DNA of 64,000 bases from Bacteroidales bacterium (lineage in GTDB: Bacteria; Bacteroidota; Bacteroidia; Bacteroidales; P3). The stretch spans positions 62,001-126,000 of the forward strand of contig JAFURZ010000010.1 of the NCBI GenBank assembly GCA_017480785.1, given 5' to 3'. Every line of letters begins with the position of its first letter. Position 1 is the stretch's first letter. Shown one piece after another: positions 15,750 to 26,431 of this stretch. The translations under genes were made by a program, and so were the position numbers. The notes beneath the pieces are model-generated. The model was not told the DNA's origin. It made no database searches and worked only from the letters and a program-made list of their open reading frames with translations.

Positions 15750-17978
15750 ATGAGACGATACAGATTTTTCAAAGCATTACTCGTTGGCATACTGCTATGC
15801 TATGCAATGCCCACATACACCGCCCACGCCCAGCAGCAGGGCTTCCGCTGGGGCAAATGGGCTGCAGGTCAATTAAACAGCAACATTCTAATGGACAAAG
15901 TGGTAGACTCCTACATCGACAGTGAAGGAAACACCTATATATGGGGGGGGTGTGGTATGAGTGCCCGACTGGGCGAAAACGGTCCATACATTAACCCTAT
16001 GGATTCTATTCCCGGATACTATCTCGGTAATATCCAGGGTGTTTTTCTGGCAAAGATTGACACACTGGGGAATATTCTCTGGTGCAAGTCTGCACGCGGA
16101 GCAAATGCAAATTCTCCAAGTATTCCATGGCATAACATGGTTGTGAAAGACGATAGAATAACCATCGCGTTTGACTTTCATTGGGGCTCAGGCCCAGGAA
16201 CCTGGTTCTATTTTTTCGACACACTCATTACCACCTCCAACGACATTTTTACAATTAGTAAAGACGCGACCTATTTTGTCACTTTTGATTTGGATGGAAA
16301 CAGGCTCGACTTCCACTGTATTAAGCTGTATGCTTATGAAAGTTGGGACTATATTTATTTTATTCCCCTTCCATTTGGCAATTATAGTAGGGGGTTCGAC
16401 AGTCTTTTTTTGATTGACGAAGATGACAATATCCATCTTTTCACTTGCGGTGATTTCTTTGGGGAAGACTCGCTGCACAAGGCATATATTATTGTGGATG
16501 GCGACACTAACAAAAGATACCCGTTGAATATCAAAACCATGGACGGAAAGACATACTCCACATCTGTGTACTACAAGATGGACAGCAGCTGGAATCTGAT
16601 TGGCTCTAGATTCCTGGTTGACAGCGTCTCGGTGTGGAATCCCACTGGAGAATGTATGGCAAACATTGAATTCCAAAAGGCAATCATTGAAGGCGATGAA
16701 ATCTATGCCAGTTGTATTTTTTATAGCGATGACTATTATTTCAGCCCTGACACGTTGCCTATCAAAGTGTTTCTGGATTCCGTCCACTATTTGAGAATCG
16801 ACAACATGGAAGATTGGCAGACGATGCCCTGCCTGCTGAAACTGAACAGAGACGGCGAGGTGGTATGGGTACAACAACTATATAACGAACAAACCACAAC
16901 TTTACCAGCTAGTTATTTGCCATATGTAAGTGTGGCGGCGGATGAGGAAAATGTGTATGCTTACTATTGGCCTGGATGGCCCAACGTCATCAGGTTCTAC
17001 ATTGACAGTGCACACAACACAATGATTCCAGGAAGTCCAAATGTTACAAATAGTTATAGTTTGTTCGTCTCTTATAATCGCAACACGGGCTCTCCTGTCG
17101 ACTATTACGTTGCGGATACTGTCAACAATAATTCCTCGCATAATTCCTTGGCAGTTGTCGGCGATGAATTGGTGTTAAATGTGGCGTTCGACCTGTTGAA
17201 AAAGACCGAACTATGCCGGATTAACAAGTACACCAAAGAGGTGACTTGGTCGTCGCCGATACATTACAATTTTATTGTTGAATGTAAAAACATGTCGGTC
17301 AATGACCATGGTTGGGTGTTCAGGGGAGAACGTGGCGATGAAACAAGGGTGTATGACAGCATCTTCCTCGGAAACTACCGAGAAGCCTCCATTATGACCC
17401 TCTTCTACGACTCCTCGCTGGATATGCATCGACCGCAGCCCTGCCCGGGCGTGGACTCGCTGTGGTGCGGTGGTGTCATCGGCCATACGGCAACACTCTT
17501 CTGGAGTAGCCGGTTTCCCCACCCCGACTACGAACTGTCCTATATCCCCGAAGGCGGCAGCTGGGACGCCGCCACCACCATACAGATATCCGACACCACG
17601 GCAACCGTCGACCTGCCTGACGGCCGCTGCCACCTGTTCCGCGTCCGCGGCCTGTGCGACGGCCACCGGCGTCCCCACAGCCCCTGGAGCGACACCATCG
17701 CCGTATGCCCCGGAGTGGGCATCGACGCCGCGGACAGCGCCTCTGCCATCTCGCTCTTCCCCAACCCCACCGAGGGAACAGTGGAAATCGTGGGGCTAGC
17801 GGGTGAAGCGGCGACAGTCGAGGTGGTGGATATGGCCGGCCGCGTGGTGCAGACCCACGAAAAGACCGCCTCCTTCAGCGTCGCCGCCCTCCCCGCCGGC
17901 ACCTACATCGTCCGCGTTGTCACCCGCACGGTCGATTCCGTCGACCGGCACCACTACCTAAAACTGGTGAAGAAATAG
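15750..17978 (+). CDS. T9SS cargo protein with beta-propeller-like and FN3-like parts
   Basis: A 742-residue secreted protein. A signal peptide (1-27, ending YTAHA) is followed by a long region with SBBP-like phrases (DSEGNTYIWGG, FLAKIDTLGNILWCKSARG). An FN3-like domain lies near 575-650 (GHTATLFWSSRFPHPDYELSY), and the C-terminus is a type A sorting domain (ISLFPNPTEGTVEIVG, then LPAGTYIVRVVTR, ending LKLVKK). It is co-directional and 12 bp after another T9SS cargo gene. A G8 tract at 15943-15950 lies in frame within the codons for WGG, the same residues as at the frameshift in the small gene near 1290. The N-terminal two thirds is lower in GC than the FN3 and sorting part, which suggests a mosaic origin. 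Confidence 0.82.
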   Translation: MRRYRFFKALLVGILLCYAMPTYTAHAQQQGFRWGKWAAGQLNSNILMDKVVDSYIDSEGNTYIWGGCGMSARLGENGPYINPMDSIPGYYLGNIQGVFLAKIDTLGNILWCKSARGANANSPSIPWHNMVVKDDRITIAFDFHWGSGPGTWFYFFDTLITTSNDIFTISKDATYFVTFDLDGNRLDFHCIKLYAYESWDYIYFIPLPFGNYSRGFDSLFLIDEDDNIHLFTCGDFFGEDSLHKAYIIVDGDTNKRYPLNIKTMDGKTYSTSVYYKMDSSWNLIGSRFLVDSVSVWNPTGECMANIEFQKAIIEGDEIYASCIFYSDDYYFSPDTLPIKVFLDSVHYLRIDNMEDWQTMPCLLKLNRDGEVVWVQQLYNEQTTTLPASYLPYVSVAADEENVYAYYWPGWPNVIRFYIDSAHNTMIPGSPNVTNSYSLFVSYNRNTGSPVDYYVADTVNNNSSHNSLAVVGDELVLNVAFDLLKKTELCRINKYTKEVTWSSPIHYNFIVECKNMSVNDHGWVFRGERGDETRVYDSIFLGNYREASIMTLFYDSSLDMHRPQPCPGVDSLWCGGVIGHTATLFWSSRFPHPDYELSYIPEGGSWDAATTIQISDTTATVDLPDGRCHLFRVRGLCDGHRRPHSPWSDTIAVCPGVGIDAADSASAISLFPNPTEGTVEIVGLAGEAATVEVVDMAGRVVQTHEKTASFSVAALPAGTYIVRVVTRTVDSVDRHHYLKLVKK

Positions 17979-18070
17979 GACGCGGCACGCCGCGTCCCTA
18001 CAGCGGGGGCGATGATACCCCGTAGGGGTATGAGAGGGTGGCCAGCCAATGATTGTCAGCGTGATAACGT

Positions 18071-18125
18071 GCTGTTCTTTTAGAAAAGTAAAAGAACAGT
18101 AAAAGAACAGCAAAAGAACAACCGT
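18071..18125. repeat. Hairpin repeat of 11-bp units (GCTGTTCTTTTA type)
   Basis: GCTGTTCTTTTA (18071-18082) pairs with TAAAAGAACAGC (18100-18111). The unit AAAAGAACAGT/C recurs at 11-bp steps. Related elements are at 47791-47845 and 28835-28887. It lies between the T9SS gene and pruA. Confidence 0.8.
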
Positions 18126-18153
18126 AGTTAATTACCAGAATGTTGGCTTCATT

Positions 18154-18219
18154 TCGACTTGAGTTCGACTTGAACTCAAGTCGAACTCAAGTCGAACTCA
18201 AGTCGAACTCGAGCCGAAC
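18154..18219. repeat. Six-unit 11-bp palindromic repeat (TCGACTTGAAC type)
   Basis: Two 11-bp units in one orientation (TCGACTTGAGT, TCGACTTGAAC) are followed directly by four in the other (TCAAGTCGAAC three times, TCGAGCCGAAC). They can fold into a hairpin or transcribed stem. The rest of the gap up to pruA holds only the promoter. Confidence 0.85.
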
Positions 18220-18312
18220 TCATATAGAAATCAGGGGGTTGGCTGCTGTCGGAGGGAAGCTTGCGGGGAGAGGTTGACGAGTGGTTGAAAACTTTTCGTC
18301 CACGAATGGAAA

Positions 18313-18328
18313 TATATTTGTAAATTTG
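18313..18328 (+). promoter_or_regulatory. Candidate -7 boxes of pruA
   Basis: Two adjacent matches to TAnnTTTG (TATATTTG at 18313-18320, TAAATTTG at 18321-18328) are followed by GCACCC. Either gives a start point 30-40 bp before the ATG at 18363. No convincing -33 box. Confidence 0.6.
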
Positions 18329-18362
18329 CACCCGAAAAAACAATCATTTAAACACATTGTCT

Positions 18363-19997
<1,635 letters not shown>

Positions 19998-20003
19998 ACC
20001 ACC

Positions 20004-20061
20004 CGCCTGCCGAAAAGAAAGACGCCCCTGCATGCAGGGGCGTCTTTCTTTTCGGCAGGCG
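20004..20061. terminator. Perfect 58-bp palindrome, likely bidirectional terminator
   Basis: Two 29-nt arms (20004-20032 and 20033-20061) are exactly complementary with no central spacer. It lies between the convergent genes pruA (stop 19997) and a minus-strand gene (stop 20071). Runs of A (AAAAGAAAGA) in one arm and T in the other would give a terminator-like stem on both strands. It is much longer than a usual intrinsic terminator. Confidence 0.85.
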
Positions 20062-20070
20062 ATGCGTGCC

Positions 20071-20682
20071 TTAGAAGACGAGCGTGAGACCGGCCGAGGT
20101 GGGAGCCACGTTGAGGCTGAGGCCCCAGTCGGGTTCGATGGTGGGCTGCTGGAAGAGGTCGGCATGGCGGCGGCGGGTCTTGCGGTGACCGCTGCGACGG
20201 CCATGGCCGCGACCACGCGAGCTGCCGCCACCGTCGGACGACACGAGCCAGATGCCGGTGCCCACGAGGGCGGCTCCGGCCACGGCACCGACGATGCCGA
20301 TGGTCTTGACGCCATTGCCCATGGTATTCATGGCTTCTTGTCCTTCCTGCATATCGGGGTCGTCGCCCATGGACGAGGCCATATTGTTGAAGATGTCGCC
20401 TCCCAGCCATACGGTGATGCCGCTGACCATCGTCAGGCCGCCGGAGATGATGCAGGCGATGCCCCAGCCCTTGCGCGAGGTGTACTGCTTGGTGTTGAGC
20501 TGATTGCTGACCAGCAGGTCGGATTCGGGCATGGGCACGGTATAGATGCTGCTGTGGTCAGTCTGTTCAGTCAAGCTGAGTTGAAGGGGAGCGACGGGAG
20601 TGGTGGCGAGCGCCAAATCCTGGGCTTGCATTTGGCTGCACATCAGCATTGCAACGGCAATGAGGAGAATGTTTTTTTTCAT
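20071..20682 (-). CDS. Exported small membrane-associated protein
   Basis: A 203-residue protein of unknown function. A signal peptide (1-20, MKKNILLIAVAMLMCSQMQA) is followed by a soluble segment, two hydrophobic stretches (about 73-93, GWGIACIISGGLTMVSGITV, and 127-147, TIGIVGAVAGAALVGTGIWL), then a strongly basic Gly/Arg/His stretch (about 153-173, SSRGRGHGRRSGHRK). The C-terminus SLNVAPTSAGLTLVF ends in Phe like a beta-strand outer-membrane tail. The layout resembles small Bacteroidetes envelope proteins, but I cannot name a family. It has its own -7 box and is convergent with pruA. Confidence 0.65.
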   Translation of the reverse strand: MKKNILLIAVAMLMCSQMQAQDLALATTPVAPLQLSLTEQTDHSSIYTVPMPESDLLVSNQLNTKQYTSRKGWGIACIISGGLTMVSGITVWLGGDIFNNMASSMGDDPDMQEGQEAMNTMGNGVKTIGIVGAVAGAALVGTGIWLVSSDGGGSSRGRGHGRRSGHRKTRRRHADLFQQPTIEPDWGLSLNVAPTSAGLTLVF

Positions 20683-20717
20683 GTTGTCTTTACTTTTATT
20701 TGTGATTAAATCAATTG

Positions 20718-20725
20718 CAAAGGTA
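20718..20725 (-). promoter_or_regulatory. -7 box of the small envelope-protein gene
   Basis: TACCTTTG on the minus strand matches TAnnTTTG, 36 bp upstream of the ATG at 20682. No clear -33 box. The remaining 200 bp up to the porin stop codon show no feature. Confidence 0.5.
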
Positions 20726-20933
20726 CTAATTATTTTTCAATTCTGCGGTATTATTTTTCAACTGGTTTGTATTAAGGCAGTTGTGGTTGTCGTAGTGTGG
20801 TCTGTGGGTGTGTTTTTCTCTCCGCCGGTCGGTGTTTGTTCGAGGGTTTCCGGAAATATAATAACCCGTTTTTTTGACATAGGTCCACACGGGGTGCTTT
20901 TTTAACTTTATTTATGATTTCAGTGGGTGCGCG

Positions 20934-23015
20934 CTAGTCGAAGAAGCACCACGTCAGGCCCCACTGCACTCCGAACTTCTGTCCCGGGTAGTGGGGCAGG
21001 AGGAAGTAGGTGGCGGGATTCTCCCAGAGGGCGTTGATGTGGCCGGCCTTGAGGTAGATGCTGGCGCGTTTCACCTGCATGGTGATGAAGACGTCGGCCC
21101 AGAGGTAGCCGCCCACGGTCAGCTCATCCTGGTGTAGGAAGAGGCCTGTGGCGGGGTCGTAGAGGGGTGCGTGGTAGGGGGTGTGGTAGCGCACGTCGAC
21201 GCCGGTCTGCATCCGCAGGGTGCGGCGGAAGAGTTGGAAGTCGGCATAGAGCGAGTTCTTGCTCATCCAGAGCGGCACCGGCAGTTGGGTCTGGTCGGTG
21301 GAGTGTTGCAGGAGCTGCTGCATGTCGAGATGCATAGGGCCGGCTTTGAGGCGCAGCATCAGTGAGGCTTGCAGGAGCCAGAGGTCGTTGAGGCCTGTGT
21401 GCCATGCCAGTGCCGTGTCAAGCCAGATATTGTGGTTCAGGTGGCTGGCCTTGAGGTCGACGTCTATTGTCTCGCGGTGTTTGAAGCGTAGTGAGTATTG
21501 CTCGGTGACGATGTTCGCCGGTCGAGTGCAAGCGTGTCTTGGATAGACCAATAGCGGGTCGGGCGCCTTGTCCTGCAGGGTGGCGCCGAGTTGGACATAT
21601 GTGAGCGCTGCCGAGTCGAAGGGGAGAAGCAGTGTGGCTGCCAGGCGGCGGTTGCTCCTCTCTGGCCAGAGGTTCTCGTTCTGTTCCCCTTCGAGGGTGA
21701 GGGTGCTGCGCCACAGCGCCACCTCTGCCCGGACGAAGGGATTGAACCAGGAGTAGCTGCGCAGGGTGTCGCCGTAGATGACGGCCCGCAGGTAGCGGGG
21801 CTTCAGTCCGAGGGTCACCTTCAGCGGGTTGCGCCAGCGGTGCGAGGCGTAGGCGTCGTTGGTCCAATAGAGGGTGGCCGTCTGCTCGCGCCAGTGGGTG
21901 CTGTCGACGAAGACGCGCTTCTGCCGGTCGTAGCCGAGCTCCAGTCCCACGATGCCCGGGTTAAGCACATGAGGGCGTCCCAGGGGGATGGTGTCGACGA
22001 TGTCAAGGGTGTCCAGACGTGTGGTGCTGTCGTTGACCTGCACCAGCTGGAGGCTATCGCGGTGGCGGTAGGTGTCGCTTTGCCGCTCGAGGCTGTAGCT
22101 CACGCTGCCCATGGCGGCGAGGTTGCGTTGCAGGCTGCCGCTGTTGCTCAGCACCACAGGGATGCCGGCGCGGTTGCTCTGCAGGCGCAGGGTGAAGATG
22201 CTGTCGTTACTCAGGCCCCCGTTCTCGTCGATGTTGAACGACTGCCAGATGAGCGCCGCCTTGGCCTGCAGACGCGAGTCACGGGAGAAGTAGTTGGTGG
22301 TGGCGGAGAGATAGTTGTTCAGCGCGCCCGACGAGGCATAGACGCCCTCGGGGTTGTAGAGGCGGTAGTTGAATGCGGCGTTCCAGCCGGGCATGATGTT
22401 CTGGGTATGGCTGATGAAGAGACTGTGGTCATCGGCCAGTGAGCCGCCGTAGCTGAGCACGCTGAAGGGCGTGAGCGTCTGGTAGAAGTCAATGTTACGG
22501 AGGGTGTAGGCGTAGCCCTCGTAGAGGTCGGGTTGCAGGCGGGGTTGCAGACCGGCGGCGAGGGTGGGGAAGAGGCCGATGTGGGGGTGACCCAGAGTCC
22601 CTTTGCCGAGGTAGTAGTTGCCGTTGAAGGCATCCAGCGGGTCGTTGAACTGAGCGCCCGTGGGGTCGAGGGTGGGGCTCCACACTTCGTCAATCCACAC
22701 GTGGGTGCTGCGGTGATGGAAGAGGAACACCTTCTGGCGCAGCACCGAATCGGGTACCTCCTTGTGGAAGACAAGGCCCTTGGTGGCCGAGGTGTCGGTC
22801 TGCGAGTAGGTGCTGTCGTTGCCAAACGGGTTGCTGGGCCCCTGGCTTGCGGTGTTTCTGCTGCCGATACTGCCGGACAGGGTCTGAAATCCGGTCGGGT
22901 TGCTCTCGGTACGGGTGGAGCGTACCTGTGCCTGGGCGGAAGGGAAGGAGAACAGGAAGGCAATGCCGACACATATCAGCATCGCTGCTTTGGGCATTCT
23001 GTTCTCCTTCTTCAT
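20934..23015 (-). CDS. Putative outer-membrane porin (Porin_10-like)
   Basis: A 693-residue beta-barrel protein. A signal peptide (to about residue 29, ending SAQA) is followed by a disordered Ser/Thr/Asn-rich stretch and a long region of alternating hydrophobic strands. The segment DPTGAQFNDPLDAFNGNYYL, then LGKGTLGHPHIGLFPTL, is typical of Bacteroidetes putative porins. The protein ends in an aromatic residue context (QWGLTWCFFD), as expected for a barrel. It is the last gene of a probable minus-strand operon, 12 bp after trxB. The substrate is unknown. Assignment rests on the N-terminal pattern and overall composition. Confidence 0.75.
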   Translation of the reverse strand: MKKENRMPKAAMLICVGIAFLFSFPSAQAQVRSTRTESNPTGFQTLSGSIGSRNTASQGPSNPFGNDSTYSQTDTSATKGLVFHKEVPDSVLRQKVFLFHHRSTHVWIDEVWSPTLDPTGAQFNDPLDAFNGNYYLGKGTLGHPHIGLFPTLAAGLQPRLQPDLYEGYAYTLRNIDFYQTLTPFSVLSYGGSLADDHSLFISHTQNIMPGWNAAFNYRLYNPEGVYASSGALNNYLSATTNYFSRDSRLQAKAALIWQSFNIDENGGLSNDSIFTLRLQSNRAGIPVVLSNSGSLQRNLAAMGSVSYSLERQSDTYRHRDSLQLVQVNDSTTRLDTLDIVDTIPLGRPHVLNPGIVGLELGYDRQKRVFVDSTHWREQTATLYWTNDAYASHRWRNPLKVTLGLKPRYLRAVIYGDTLRSYSWFNPFVRAEVALWRSTLTLEGEQNENLWPERSNRRLAATLLLPFDSAALTYVQLGATLQDKAPDPLLVYPRHACTRPANIVTEQYSLRFKHRETIDVDLKASHLNHNIWLDTALAWHTGLNDLWLLQASLMLRLKAGPMHLDMQQLLQHSTDQTQLPVPLWMSKNSLYADFQLFRRTLRMQTGVDVRYHTPYHAPLYDPATGLFLHQDELTVGGYLWADVFITMQVKRASIYLKAGHINALWENPATYFLLPHYPGQKFGVQWGLTWCFFD

Positions 23016-23027
23016 GGTTTGCCGCCG

Positions 23028-23957
23028 CTAGTTCTCCTGGAGGAATCGTTCCACATCCATGGCGGCCGAGGCCCCCTTGCCGGCGGCCACGATGGCCTGA
23101 CGGTAGTTGGGGTCGCACACGTCGCCTGCGGCGAAGACGCCGGGCACGTTGGTGGCCGCCGAGGGATTCTTGACTTTGATATAGCCCTGTCCGTCGAGCT
23201 CCACCTGTCCGCCGAGGAAATCGGTGTTGGGTTTGTGCCCGATGGCGATGAATACTCCCGTCACGTCGATGGTGCGTTTGGCGCCGGTCTTCGTGTCTTC
23301 GAGCTCTACCCCGGTGACGCCATCCAGGTCGGTGCCCAGAATCTGCGCCGGACGCGAGTTCCAGCACATCTCGATTTTGGGATTGGTCAGCACACGGTGT
23401 TGCATCGCTTTCGAGGCGCGCAGCTCGTCGCGACGGTGGATGAGGTACACCTTGGAGCAGAGGGTGGAGAGGTAGTTGGCCTCCTCGCAGGCGGTGTCGC
23501 CGCCGCCCACCACGGCCACCTCCTGGTTGCGATAGAAGTAACCGTCGCAGGTGGCGCAGGCCGACACTCCGGCTCCGTAGAACTGCTTCTCGCTCTCCAT
23601 TCCCAGCCATCGGGCCGAGGCGCCGGTGGCGATGATGACTGTCTCGGCTTCCATCTCGTTGCCGTGGTCGTCCTTGGCATGGAAAGGACGCTGGCCGAGG
23701 TCGATGCTGACGATGTAGCCTGTGCGCACATCACAGCCGAAGCGCTGTGCCTGGCGTCTCAGGTCTTCCATCATGGCGGTACCGCTGATGCCTTCGGGGT
23801 AGCCGGGGAAGTTCTCAATCTCGGTGGTGATGGTCAGCTGGCCGCCCGGCTGCTCCCCTTCATAAAGGATGGGTTTGAGGTCGGCGCGCGAGGTGTAGAT
23901 GCCTGCGGTGTAGCCGGCGGGGCCTGAGCCGATGATAAGACAACGTGTGTGTTCCAT
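23028..23957 (-). CDS. trxB: Thioredoxin-disulfide reductase
   Basis: A flavoenzyme passing electrons from NADPH to thioredoxin. The 309-residue protein has an FAD-binding GSGPAGYTAGIY at the N-terminus, the redox-active CATC (Cys134, Cys137), an NADPH-binding VVGGGDTACEEA next to it, and the C-terminal FAD motif GVFAAGDVCDPNYRQAIVA. Length and motif order are standard for the low-molecular-weight type. It lies between a flippase-like membrane protein gene (37-bp gap) and the porin gene (12-bp gap). Confidence 0.95.
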   Translation of the reverse strand: MEHTRCLIIGSGPAGYTAGIYTSRADLKPILYEGEQPGGQLTITTEIENFPGYPEGISGTAMMEDLRRQAQRFGCDVRTGYIVSIDLGQRPFHAKDDHGNEMEAETVIIATGASARWLGMESEKQFYGAGVSACATCDGYFYRNQEVAVVGGGDTACEEANYLSTLCSKVYLIHRRDELRASKAMQHRVLTNPKIEMCWNSRPAQILGTDLDGVTGVELEDTKTGAKRTIDVTGVFIAIGHKPNTDFLGGQVELDGQGYIKVKNPSAATNVPGVFAAGDVCDPNYRQAIVAAGKGASAAMDVERFLQEN

Positions 23958-23994
23958 GTGTATTATTGCTTGATTGTTTGAATGCTTGAAATTA

Positions 23995-25062
23995 TTACTT
24001 TACTCCTTTACTCCTCTTCTTCAGGCTGAAGTAGATGAGGAATGCCGCACCCACCAGGATGACCACGGCCTGCTGGGACCCCCAGAGGAGCCATCCGCAG
24101 GCTGTGCCCACCTCCATCGGTATGCCGTAGATGTCGAGGGCCAGCTGCACCAGCACGGGATAGACGCCGATGCCGCCCTGAGAGAATGTCATGCCCACCG
24201 AACCGAACAGGTAGACCACGAAGGCCGCCGTGAAGCCCAGCCAGCGGGTCTCCTCGAAGGCATGGAAGATGATGAGGCCGCCGAGGATGTAGAGCAGGTA
24301 GATGAGGATGCTGTAGACGATGAACAGCACGGTGTGGCGGGTGCCGAGGTGGAAGATGCTCTTCACCCCGTCCACCATGCCGCGCAGCAGCTCGTCGAGC
24401 TTGGCAAACAGCTTGATATGCAGCAGCCGCTTCCAGAAGAGCTTGTATGCTACCACTGCCACCACTGCTATCACTACCAATGCTCCCACTATCATGGCCA
24501 TATTGGGCAGATTCTCATACCGCTCCGACAGCGTGTCGTACAGCCAGTCCTTCGCCTTGCCGAACATGGCCAGCATACCGATGACGACAATGAGTCCGAA
24601 TGCCAGCAGGTCAATCAGGCGCTCCGTCACCACGGTGCCCAGCGACTTCTCGACAGGAATGCCCTCGCTCGTCCGCAGCGTGGCGCAGCGCATCACCTCG
24701 CCGGCACGGGGAAAAGCCAGGTTGCCCAGGTAAGCCACCACGACCGAACCGAAGGTGTGCGTCAGCGAGGGACGCAATCCTATCGGATGGAAAAGCAGCT
24801 GCCACCGTAGGGCCCGCACGAAGTGACTCAGCAGCGAGCACAGCATCGCCGCCGCCACCCACCAGTAGTCAGCCCCGAGGAACGACTGCCAGATGGCCGC
24901 CTTCTGCTCCGCGTCCAACTTCAGCAGGAACCAGTAGATGAAAAACACTCCGATGCCGAGGAACACGACGAGCCTCAGCACGTCGCCCCATCGACTTCCC
25001 TTCTTTGTGCTGCTATCGCTCACAGCCGGTTGTTTTGTGGAAATATGACGGTGGGGTGCCAT
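23995..25062 (-). CDS. Multi-pass membrane protein of the LPG-synthase/UPF0104 flippase-like family
   Basis: A 355-residue protein with about eight hydrophobic helices. The pattern [20 protein letters not shown] followed by [20 protein letters not shown], and later [16 protein letters not shown], is characteristic of the lysylphosphatidylglycerol synthase transmembrane (UPF0104) family. Members move or modify lipids in the inner membrane. There is no catalytic aminoacyl-transfer domain, so this is the membrane part alone. The ATG at 25062 overlaps panD by 43 bp. A GTG at 25023 would give a tight GTGA overlap with the panD stop and is a plausible alternative start. Confidence 0.8.
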   Translation of the reverse strand: MAPHRHISTKQPAVSDSSTKKGSRWGDVLRLVVFLGIGVFFIYWFLLKLDAEQKAAIWQSFLGADYWWVAAAMLCSLLSHFVRALRWQLLFHPIGLRPSLTHTFGSVVVAYLGNLAFPRAGEVMRCATLRTSEGIPVEKSLGTVVTERLIDLLAFGLIVVIGMLAMFGKAKDWLYDTLSERYENLPNMAMIVGALVVIAVVAVVAYKLFWKRLLHIKLFAKLDELLRGMVDGVKSIFHLGTRHTVLFIVYSILIYLLYILGGLIIFHAFEETRWLGFTAAFVVYLFGSVGMTFSQGGIGVYPVLVQLALDIYGIPMEVGTACGWLLWGSQQAVVILVGAAFLIYFSLKKRSKGVK

Positions 25063-25361
25063 TCGCGCGCCTCTTCGGGCGTCATCTGGGCATAGGAGGC
25101 GATGATGAGCAGGTGGCCTACCATGGCCTTGTGGGCGGCGGCTCCGTTGATGCCAATCACGCCGGTGCCGCGCTCTCCGCGGATGGCATAGGTGGCGAAG
25201 CGTTCTCCGTTGGTGATGTTGTATATCTCCACCTTCTCGTTCTCTATGATGCCGGCGGCTTCCATCAAGGCCTCGTCAATGGTGATGCTGCCTATGTAGT
25301 CCAGGTCGGCTTCGGTCACCGTCACACGGTGTATTTTCGATTTCAGTACTTCGATTGTCAT
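25020..25361 (-). CDS. panD: Aspartate 1-decarboxylase proenzyme
   Basis: Makes beta-alanine from aspartate for pantothenate synthesis. The 113-residue proenzyme has the self-cleavage site Gly24-Ser25 in DYIGSIT, which generates the pyruvoyl group, and the family motifs [10 protein letters not shown] and [12 protein letters not shown]. The ATG at 25361 gives the standard [13 protein letters not shown] start. A longer frame with an extra 11 residues is open upstream but would overlap the previous gene. It sits 4 bp after a small membrane-anchored gene in the same operon. No other pantothenate gene is nearby. Confidence 0.94.
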   Translation of the reverse strand: MTIEVLKSKIHRVTVTEADLDYIGSITIDEALMEAAGIIENEKVEIYNITNGERFATYAIRGERGTGVIGINGAAAHKAMVGHLLIIASYAQMTPEEAREWHPTVIFPQNNRL

Positions 25362-25365
25362 GTCT

Positions 25366-25839
25366 TTAAAACAGTATCCAATAAAGCAGTGCACATACCA
25401 GCAGGGCGTACAGCATGATGCGGCCTGCCGGTATGGGTTTCATGTAGTCGGTGTCGCTCACGTCGAAGCGACGTTTAATCTTGCTCCCTCTCTTCTTGAA
25501 TTCGTTCAGGCGTTCGCCGGTACCCTCCTCGTCGGTCTGGGCGAAGCGAGGCTGGTAGTTGAAGGTGGGCATCTCGCGTTTGCGGAAGGCGTCCTTCCAG
25601 GTGAGCCCCTTGTGCCGTTCCTCGCGGTCCAGTTCACGCACGCGCCGCTCGAAATACTCCAACTCGTCCTCCGTTCTCCGTTCACCGTTCTCCACTCTCC
25701 ACTCTCCACTTTCCGTTTCCCGTTCCCTGTTCTCGTCGGCATACTTCTGCTTCAGCGCCTCCCAACGCTCCTTCTCGGGGTCGTAGAAGCGCGGGCGATA
25801 GCGGAACTGGCGCGGCTTGGGGGTGTAGAACATCGGCAT
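25366..25839 (-). CDS. Hypothetical C-terminally anchored protein with repeat insertion
   Basis: A 157-residue, highly charged protein with one hydrophobic helix at the extreme C-terminus (about 139-157, [19 protein letters not shown]), suggesting a tail-anchored inner-membrane protein. The N-terminus [20 protein letters not shown] and a later NYQPRF repeat share an Arg/Tyr/Pro pattern, as does the small Bacteroidetes family it resembles. The middle (about 36-56) is encoded by nine 7-bp repeats (25671-25733, 63 bp, exactly 21 codons), producing an Arg/Glu-rich segment. It lies between the 5-FTHF cyclo-ligase and panD genes (13-bp and 4-bp gaps). Function unknown. Confidence 0.7.
   Translation of the reverse strand: MPMFYTPKPRQFRYRPRFYDPEKERWEALKQKYADENRERETESGEWRVENGERRTEDELEYFERRVRELDREERHKGLTWKDAFRKREMPTFNYQPRFAQTDEEGTGERLNEFKKRGSKIKRRFDVSDTDYMKPIPAGRIMLYALLVCALLYWILF
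25671..25733. repeat. Intragenic nine-unit 7-bp array
   Basis: Nine degenerate heptamers (CCGTTCT, CCGTTCA, CCACTCT and variants) total 63 bp, an exact multiple of 3, and lie in frame in the hypothetical gene on the minus strand. Confidence 0.85.
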
Positions 25840-25852
25840 AGGCGAGTGGGTT

Positions 25853-26419
25853 TTATTTGTCCCGGTCTTCGGTTATCTGCATCGGTGCGTCTGTCAGCAC
25901 GTGGTCCATCCGCACATCGTGCGGCTCGGTGGGTATGTGGTCGAGCACCTGGAAGTCGTAAGCGAGGCCGATTTTGACAGCATTGGGAGTGGACTTGAGC
26001 AGGCGGTCGTAGAAGCCACGGCCGCGACCCATGCGGTTACCCTCGGGGTCGAATGCCACTCCGGGTACGGCGATGAGCTGCACCGCCTCGAGGTCGGCCC
26101 ACACTGCACCGGTGGGTTCTCCGATGCCGAACTGCTCTCCGCTGACCATGCATTCAGGCCCGGTGTATTGGCGAAGCACAAGGTCGTCGCCCTGCACGCA
26201 GGGCAGCAGCAGGGTCTTCTCGCGGTACCACCGCTCGACGAACTCGTGCGTCTGCACCTCGTCGGCCATCGACCAATAGAGCAGCACCACGCGTGACGCC
26301 GCGAAGTCGGGCGTATGCTCCAGCCGTTGCATAACCACACGGCTGCGACGCAGCTTCTCCTCGGGCGGCACGGCGCGTTTCAGCTCACGTATCCGCTTTC
26401 TGACCTCAGCCTTTTCCAC
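25853..26419 (-). CDS. 5-formyltetrahydrofolate cyclo-ligase
   Basis: Converts 5-formyl-THF to 5,10-methenyl-THF using ATP, rescuing folate from a dead-end form. The 188-residue protein has the N-terminal basic helix with RKRIRELKRAVPPEEKLRRS, a YWSMADEVQT segment and the family's ATP and folate signature GNRMGRGRGFYDRLL. Length fits the family. It is in the minus-strand operon 12 bp after the DUF3127 gene. Confidence 0.92.
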   Translation of the reverse strand: MEKAEVRKRIRELKRAVPPEEKLRRSRVVMQRLEHTPDFAASRVVLLYWSMADEVQTHEFVERWYREKTLLLPCVQGDDLVLRQYTGPECMVSGEQFGIGEPTGAVWADLEAVQLIAVPGVAFDPEGNRMGRGRGFYDRLLKSTPNAVKIGLAYDFQVLDHIPTEPHDVRMDHVLTDAPMQITEDRDK

Positions 26420-26431
26420 CTTAAACCTTGA

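Noticed and set aside
18357-18362. TTG start for pruA two codons upstream
   Set aside because: The ATG at 18363 gives the normal N-terminus and is a better start codon.
23964-24014. Another heptamer-type array between trxB and the flippase-like gene (TTGAATGCTTGAA, TTTACTCCTTTACTCC)
   Set aside because: The spacing is nearer 8 bp and only two to three units are visible, so I did not count it with the 7-bp family.
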